From the NCBI RefSeq assembly GCF_018882095.1, contig NZ_JACVPD010000002.1, forward strand, positions 372,001 to 436,000: 64,000 nt of DNA, in the 5' to 3' direction. Of the stretch, positions 58,580 through 64,000 are shown in pieces; within the stretch, counting starts at the first letter, position 1; each line of letters begins with the position of its first letter. A model generated the notes under the pieces. That model saw only the letters and a list, made by a program, of their open reading frames with translations. It searched no databases and was not told the origin of the DNA. Source of the DNA: Polynucleobacter sp. CS-Odin-A6 (GTDB lineage Bacteria > Pseudomonadota > Gammaproteobacteria > Burkholderiales > Burkholderiaceae). Both the position numbers and the translations under genes were made by a program.

Positions 58580-59442
58580 TTGAGACGCACCCCAAAATCT
58601 TCTTCAAGGCTTTGGCCAGGGTAATGGAATGGCACTGGACCATCAGGCGAAGCATCCAAGAATTGACGCACAAACGGATCGGTTGAACGGCTCAACTCTG
58701 CTGGAGTGCCCTCTGCACCGATGCGACCATTCGCTATAAAGTAAACATAATCCGCAATCTCAAACGTCTCTTCGACATCATGCGTTACCAATAAGCTGGT
58801 AGCACCCAGGGCTTGGTTCAAGTCCCGAATCAAGCGCGCAGTAATACCCAGAGAAATGGGATCAAGACCAGCAAATGGCTCGTCATACATGATCAAGGGT
58901 GGGTCAAGCGCAATCGCTCTTGCCAATGCAACACGACGTGCCATGCCGCCAGAAATTTGTGAGGGCATTAAATCCCGTGCTCCACGCAAGCCAACTGCAT
59001 TGAGTTTCATTAGCACTAAAGAACGTAATAGCTCTTCAGTGAGATTGGTGTGTTCACGTAAGGGGAATGCCACATTTTCGAAAACGCTCAGGTCAGTAAA
59101 GAGTGCGCCGAACTGAAAGAGCATACCCATGCGACGACGGGCGATCATGAGTTGCGCACCATTCATCTTGCCAATGTCTTGCCCTTCAAAAAGGACTTGG
59201 CCTGATTGGGCAGTAAATTGACCACCTATTAATCTGAGAATAGTAGTCTTGCCACAACCAGAGCTACCCATCACGGCAACGACCTGACCACGGCGGAACC
59301 TCATATTGAGTCCCGATAAAATTTGTCGCTCGCCCGGGGCATAGGAAAAGTTGACGTCTTTAATCTCAACGACAACTTCGCCATTAGAGCCACTAACGGT
59401 TTTTTGTTTTTCTTCCAATGAGTGGGAGCGGCTGGTGTTCAT
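58576..59442 (-). CDS. mlaF: ATPase MlaF
   Basis: MlaF powers lipid transport by the MlaFEDB complex. The 288-residue ATPase has Walker A GSSGCGKTT, signature SGGMARR, Walker B IMYDEPFAGLDP, switch His (LVTHDVEETFEIAD) and a C-terminal extension of MlaF type (FLDASPDGPVPFHYP). The first 18 residues are poorly conserved, so the start could be downstream. It is the first gene of the mla operon and lies ten bases after gltD. Confidence 0.95.
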   Translation of the reverse strand: MNTSRSHSLEEKQKTVSGSNGEVVVEIKDVNFSYAPGERQILSGLNMRFRRGQVVAVMGSSGCGKTTILRLIGGQFTAQSGQVLFEGQDIGKMNGAQLMIARRRMGMLFQFGALFTDLSVFENVAFPLREHTNLTEELLRSLVLMKLNAVGLRGARDLMPSQISGGMARRVALARAIALDPPLIMYDEPFAGLDPISLGITARLIRDLNQALGATSLLVTHDVEETFEIADYVYFIANGRIGAEGTPAELSRSTDPFVRQFLDASPDGPVPFHYPGQSLEEDFGVRLK

Positions 59443-59452
59443 ATCCTCGATA

Positions 59453-60916
59453 TTATCGCGGCAGAACAGATGACCCCATTAAATACTCATCTACTGCCTG
59501 GGCGGCTTGACGACCCTCACGAATAGCCCAAACCACCAAGGATTGGCCACGACGCATATCACCTGCAGCAAATACCTTGGGAACGTTGGTTTGATAGGCA
59601 TTTTGACCGTCTACAGTGGCTTTTGCGTTACCACGAGCATCTTTTTCAACTCCAAAAGCATTGAGGACCTGAGCCGCAGGAGACACAAATCCCATCGCCA
59701 AGAACACCAAATCTGCCTTAATTTCAAATTCAGAGTTGGGCATCTCTGTCATCTTGCCGTCTTTCCACTCTAAACGGACACAGATCAATTTCTCTAATTT
59801 GCCGTCTTTACCTTCAAAACGCTTAGTGGCTACAGACCAGTCACGATCACAACCTTCTTCGTGGGATGAGGATGTGCGTAACTTGGTTGGCCAATAAGGC
59901 CATACCAAAGGCTTGTTCTCGACTTCTGGTGGCTGGGACATTAATTCAAATTGGGTGACTTTGCTAGCCCCATGACGATTAGAGGTTCCGACGCAATCCG
60001 ATCCCGTATCACCGCCACCAATAACAACGACATTCTTACCTGCCGCAGAAATCATATTTTTGAAATCGCCTGCGTTTTCTTTGTTCTGAGGAATCAAAAA
60101 TTCCAAAGCGTAATGAACGCCAGCTAGATCACGGCCAGGCACAGGCAAATCCCGAGGCTGCTCCGATCCACCGCTAATGACAACGGCATCAAAGTCTTTC
60201 ATCAACTGATCAGGCGATACCGTTTTTGTGGAGTAATTGATTACTTCAGCACCAATCGCTTCTTTACCAACAAATACACCCGTCTCAAATTTCACGCCTT
60301 CAGCTTGCATTTGCTCAACACGGCGATCGATCAACCACTTTTCCATTTTAAAATCCGGAATGCCGTAGCGGAGCAATCCGCCAACACGATCATTCTTTTC
60401 AAATACAGTAACGTCATGACCAACGCGGGCCAATTGCTGCGCAGTCGCCATACCAGCAGGGCCACCACCAACGACAGCTACTTTTTTACCCGTTTTAGAT
60501 TTAGGCGGCTGAGGCTTAACCCAACCATTTTCCCAGCCCTTATCAATAATGGCATGCTCAATCGACTTAATGCCAACCGCTTCACTATTGATCGCCAAGG
60601 TACAAGCAGACTCGCAAGGTGCCGGACAAATACGGCCCGTAAACTCAGGGAAATTATTGGTAGATTGCAAAACATCTAATGCATTTTTCCAATCATTATG
60701 AAACACTAAATCATTGAAATCGGGAATGATGTTATTCACTGGGCAACCGCTATTACAAAACGGAATGCCACAATCCATACAGCGCGCACCCTGTATCTTC
60801 GCCTCATCATCTGTCAATGCGGCAACGAACTCTTTGTAGTGATGCAGGCGTTTAACGGGAGCTTCGTAAGTTTCATCTACGCGCTCAAACTCCATAAATC
60901 CAGTGACCTTACCCAT
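59453..60916 (-). CDS. gltD: Glutamate synthase (NADPH), small chain
   Basis: GltD feeds electrons from NADPH to GltB for glutamate synthesis. The 487-residue protein has two N-terminal Fe-S cysteine clusters ([20 protein letters not shown] and [11 protein letters not shown]), the FAD-binding Rossmann motif [19 protein letters not shown] and the NADPH motif [16 protein letters not shown]. It follows gltB by 38 bases. mlaF follows by ten bases, so gltBD and mla genes may share transcripts. Confidence 0.97.
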   Translation of the reverse strand: MGKVTGFMEFERVDETYEAPVKRLHHYKEFVAALTDDEAKIQGARCMDCGIPFCNSGCPVNNIIPDFNDLVFHNDWKNALDVLQSTNNFPEFTGRICPAPCESACTLAINSEAVGIKSIEHAIIDKGWENGWVKPQPPKSKTGKKVAVVGGGPAGMATAQQLARVGHDVTVFEKNDRVGGLLRYGIPDFKMEKWLIDRRVEQMQAEGVKFETGVFVGKEAIGAEVINYSTKTVSPDQLMKDFDAVVISGGSEQPRDLPVPGRDLAGVHYALEFLIPQNKENAGDFKNMISAAGKNVVVIGGGDTGSDCVGTSNRHGASKVTQFELMSQPPEVENKPLVWPYWPTKLRTSSSHEEGCDRDWSVATKRFEGKDGKLEKLICVRLEWKDGKMTEMPNSEFEIKADLVFLAMGFVSPAAQVLNAFGVEKDARGNAKATVDGQNAYQTNVPKVFAAGDMRRGQSLVVWAIREGRQAAQAVDEYLMGSSVLPR

Positions 60917-60954
60917 ATCGAATCCTTAGTATCTTTTCTTTATATCTTGATTAA

Positions 60955-63900
60955 TTAAGCAGTGACAGTATTGTTTTGCGTTTTTTCCCACAACTCACCT
61001 AAAGCCCGTTTGTATTCAGTAGGTAACACTTTCACAAAACGACCGCGGGCATTTTCCCAATCAGCTAAGAGTGTTTTGGCACGCTCTGAACCGGTATGAC
61101 GGAAATGACGCTCAATCAAACCTTTCAAAATTTGCTCATCTGTCATGCGCTCACCACCATCCTTCACATCAACTGGGGCGTGCCACGCGGACTGAGGCAT
61201 CTTGGCGATCTGCTCGGCAGAAGGCAGTACCTTTTCTAAAGTAGCCATGCTGGTATTGCAACGTTTCTCAAAGAGGCTATCTTCGTCGTAGACATAGGCG
61301 ATGCCACCGCTCATACCTGCGGCAAAGTTACGGCCAGTTGCGCCCAAGACCACGACAGTGCCACCAGTCATATATTCACATCCGTGATCACCGGTACCCT
61401 CAACGACTGTGGTTGCACCAGAATTACGCACTGCAAAACGCTCGCCAGCAACACCATTGAAGAATGCCTCACCACCGATTGCACCATAGAGCACGGTATT
61501 ACCGACAATAATGTTCTTTGCTGTATCGCCACGGAACTCATGGGACGCTCGCACAATCACCCGACCACCAGATAAACCTTTACCAACATAGTCGTTAGCA
61601 TCACCAACTAAATCTAAAGTAACGCCGCGCGCCAAGAAAGCCGCAAAGCTTTGACCAGCAGTACCGTTTAATTGAATATGAATAGTGTCATCCGGCAAAC
61701 CGGCATGACCATAACGTTGAGCGATTTCTCCGGAGAGCATTGCGCCAACGGTACGGTTCACGTTTTTCACTGGAACGATGAAGGAAACTTTCTCGCCGCG
61801 TTGTAATGCAGGCTCACTCTTCTCAATCAGAATGTTATCTAAGGCGCTGCCTAAGCCATGTTCTTGAGTCAGGATTTGATAGCGTGGAACATCTTTCGCT
61901 ACCGCTGGCTCAGCAAAAATCTTACTGAAATCTAAGCCATGGACTTTCCAATTCTCAATACCTTTACGGGTATCCAAGAGATCAACACGACCAATTAAAT
62001 CATCAAACTTCCGAATGCCGAGTTGAGCCATAATCTCGCGTACTTCTTCAGCAACGAAGAAGAAGAAGTTCACAACATGTTCCGGTTTGCCAGAGAACTT
62101 CTTACGCAATGCGGGATCTTGAGTAGCAACGCCGACTGGACAGGTATTCAAATGACACTTACGCATCATGATGCAACCTTCTACGACTAATGGCGCTGTA
62201 GCAAAACCAAATTCATCTGCGCCTAACAAAGCGCCAATCACAACGTCGCGACCCGTTTTCATTTGGCCATCTGCTTGAACACGGATACGACTACGCAAGC
62301 CATTGAGCACTAAGGTTTGCTGTGTTTCAGCCAAGCCCAATTCCCATGGGGAACCAGCATGCTTAATAGAAGATAGCGGAGATGCGCCAGTACCACCATC
62401 ATGACCAGCGATCACCACGTGATCTGCCTTGGCTTTTGCAACGCCAGCAGCAATCGTGCCAACACCCACTTCAGAAACCAACTTCACTGAAACATCAGCC
62501 GCTGGATTCACATTCTTCAAATCGTGAATCAATTGCGCAATATCTTCAATGGAATAAATATCGTGATGCGGGGGAGGAGAAATCAAACCGACTCCTGGTA
62601 CAGAGAAGCGTAATTTACCAATGTAATCAGAAACTTTACCGCCTGGCAATTGACCGCCTTCACCAGGCTTAGCGCCTTGCGCCATCTTGATCTGAATCTG
62701 ATCAGCAGAACGCAGATATTCAGTGGTGACACCGAAACGGCCTGAAGCAACCTGCTTAATTTTGGAGCGTAAAGAATCACCTTCAAGCAAAGGGATGTCC
62801 GCTTCAACCACATCGTCACCCAAAATACTCGCTAAGGTTTCACCCTTCTTAATTGGAATACCTTTGAGTTCATTCACATAGCGATTGGGATCTTCACCAC
62901 CCTCACCGGTATTGGACTTACCACCTATACGGTTCATAGCAATGGCCAAAGTCGCATGTGCCTCGGTAGAGATAGAACCTAAAGACATCGCGCCCGTTGC
63001 GAACCGTTTAACGATCTCTTTTGCGGACTCTACTTCATCCAATGGAATCGCTTGCGCTGGATCAAGCTTAAATTCAAACAAGCCACGCAATGTCATTTGA
63101 CGCTTGGTTTGGTCATTGATGATGTTTGCATACTCTTTATAGGTTTGGTAGCCCTTATCAGCCCCAATCCGTGTGGAGTGTTGTAACTTCGCAATCGTAT
63201 CTGGCGTCCACATGTGATTTTCACCCCGAATACGGAAAGCATATTCACCGCCAGCTTCAAGCATATTGCTTAAGACTGGGTCACTACTAAAGGCAGATTG
63301 ATGCATACGCAATGCTTCTTCCGCTACCTCAAACACACCGATACCACCAACATTAGATGGCGTACCTTTAAAGTAATGATCAATCACTTCTTTATTTAAA
63401 CCAATGGCTTCGAAAATCTGTGAGCCGGTATAAGACATGTAAGTAGAGATACCCATCTTGGACATTACTTTTTGCAAGCCCTTACCAACTGCTTTAACAA
63501 AGTTCTTAACCGCTTTTTCAGCAGATAAATCACCGGATAAACCTTTGGCCATCTCAGCCAGCGTTTCCATTGCTAAATAGGGATGAACTGCTTCAGCACC
63601 ATACCCAGCTAAGAGTGCAAAGTGATGTGTTTCACGCGCACTACCCGTTTCAACAACCAGGCCAACGCTAGTACGCAAGCCTTTTTCAACTAAGTGCTGA
63701 TGGATAGCAGAGGTTGCCAATAATGCTGGAATAGCTACATGCTCTTCATCCACCTGACGATCACTCACGATCAAGATGTTGTAGCCGGAGCGAACCGCAT
63801 CCGCTGCTTCAGCACAGAGAGAAGCTAAGCGTGCCTCAATGCCGGCCTTGCCCCAAGAAGCTGGGTAGCAAATATCCAACTCATATGAGCGGAATTTACC

Positions 63901-63999
63901 ATTCGTGTAGTGACCAATATGACGAATCTTTGTCATATCGTCAAAATCTAAAATCGGCTGATTTACTTCTAAGCGCATCGGTGGGTTGATATTGTTGGT
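60955..63999 (-). CDS. gltB: Glutamate synthase (NADPH), large chain, C-terminal two-thirds
   Basis: The frame stays open to the window edge (upstream residues read TNNINPP before MRLEVNQP), so the N-terminal glutaminase domain lies outside. About 1014 residues are present. They include the central domain; the FMN-binding synthase barrel with [29 protein letters not shown] and [18 protein letters not shown]; the [3Fe-4S] cysteines C-x5-C-x4-C in [18 protein letters not shown]; and the C-terminal GXGXG beta-helix ([28 protein letters not shown]). GltB makes glutamate from 2-oxoglutarate and glutamine-derived ammonia. The start is not visible. Confidence 0.96.
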   Translation of the reverse strand, partial: TNNINPPMRLEVNQPILDFDDMTKIRHIGHYTNGKFRSYELDICYPASWGKAGIEARLASLCAEAADAVRSGYNILIVSDRQVDEEHVAIPALLATSAIHQHLVEKGLRTSVGLVVETGSARETHHFALLAGYGAEAVHPYLAMETLAEMAKGLSGDLSAEKAVKNFVKAVGKGLQKVMSKMGISTYMSYTGSQIFEAIGLNKEVIDHYFKGTPSNVGGIGVFEVAEEALRMHQSAFSSDPVLSNMLEAGGEYAFRIRGENHMWTPDTIAKLQHSTRIGADKGYQTYKEYANIINDQTKRQMTLRGLFEFKLDPAQAIPLDEVESAKEIVKRFATGAMSLGSISTEAHATLAIAMNRIGGKSNTGEGGEDPNRYVNELKGIPIKKGETLASILGDDVVEADIPLLEGDSLRSKIKQVASGRFGVTTEYLRSADQIQIKMAQGAKPGEGGQLPGGKVSDYIGKLRFSVPGVGLISPPPHHDIYSIEDIAQLIHDLKNVNPAADVSVKLVSEVGVGTIAAGVAKAKADHVVIAGHDGGTGASPLSSIKHAGSPWELGLAETQQTLVLNGLRSRIRVQADGQMKTGRDVVIGALLGADEFGFATAPLVVEGCIMMRKCHLNTCPVGVATQDPALRKKFSGKPEHVVNFFFFVAEEVREIMAQLGIRKFDDLIGRVDLLDTRKGIENWKVHGLDFSKIFAEPAVAKDVPRYQILTQEHGLGSALDNILIEKSEPALQRGEKVSFIVPVKNVNRTVGAMLSGEIAQRYGHAGLPDDTIHIQLNGTAGQSFAAFLARGVTLDLVGDANDYVGKGLSGGRVIVRASHEFRGDTAKNIIVGNTVLYGAIGGEAFFNGVAGERFAVRNSGATTVVEGTGDHGCEYMTGGTVVVLGATGRNFAAGMSGGIAYVYDEDSLFEKRCNTSMATLEKVLPSAEQIAKMPQSAWHAPVDVKDGGERMTDEQILKGLIERHFRHTGSERAKTLLADWENARGRFVKVLPTEYKRALGELWEKTQNNTVTA

Positions 64000-64000
64000 A

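Noticed and set aside
60305-60679. A 124-codon plus-strand frame within gltD
   Set aside because: Antisense to the FAD and Fe-S region of gltD; no independent evidence.

Overview
The window reads as chromosome of a free-living betaproteobacterium of the Burkholderiaceae, most likely Polynucleobacter or a close relative. This is inferred from gene order (murA-his operon-HIT-tatABC, mlaFEDACB, petABC-sspAB, hemA-prfA-prmC-grxD), from the moderate GC content judged by eye (low for this order), and from the short-form HisG. No IS element, prophage, CRISPR array or rRNA gene is visible, and no gene-free stretch exceeds about 300 bases.

Layout. 1-9.8 kb: the tail of an M20 amidohydrolase, a crotonase, mltA, apaG, then rpe-trpEGDC, an unknown membrane protein, a small winged-helix-like protein and ychF. 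9.8-23.3 kb: a UbiH-type hydroxylase, dsbC, an M61 peptidase, ung, then hemA-prfA-prmC, with a TPR/GT41 (O-GlcNAc transferase/SPINDLY-like) gene coupled to prmC, followed by grxD, rmuC and an MHS-type transporter. 23.3-27.5 kb: an accessory glycan block with a 2OG-Fe(II) oxygenase, an exostosin-like transferase, a GT8-like transferase, a DUF5672 protein, a methyltransferase and a hexapeptide acetyltransferase. It ends next to tRNA-Thr(TGT). 27.6-32.2 kb: tRNA-Thr, sspB, sspA, the cytochrome bc1 genes and mscL. 32.3-40.4 kb: a second accessory block of four TPR glycosyltransferase-like genes (two GT41, two TPR-GT9), one with near-identical 102-bp TPR repeats. 40.5-43.5 kb: a porin and a Sel1-repeat protein. 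43.5-53.9 kb: tatCBA, a HIT protein, the histidine operon with hisC inverted, murA and a BolA-like gene. 54-59.4 kb: an ABC-2 exporter and the Mla lipid-transport operon. 59.4-64 kb: gltD and most of gltB.

How it fits together. The core supplies tryptophan, histidine and glutamate synthesis, respiration, Tat export and outer-membrane lipid asymmetry. The accessory genes all point to glycosylation: three GT41 proteins with TPR arms for grasping protein substrates, two TPR-GT9 proteins, and a set of sugar- or side-chain-modifying enzymes. The most interesting possibility is a dispersed protein or surface glycosylation system made from this TPR-glycosyltransferase set. That is inference: no acceptor or donor sugar can be read from the sequence.
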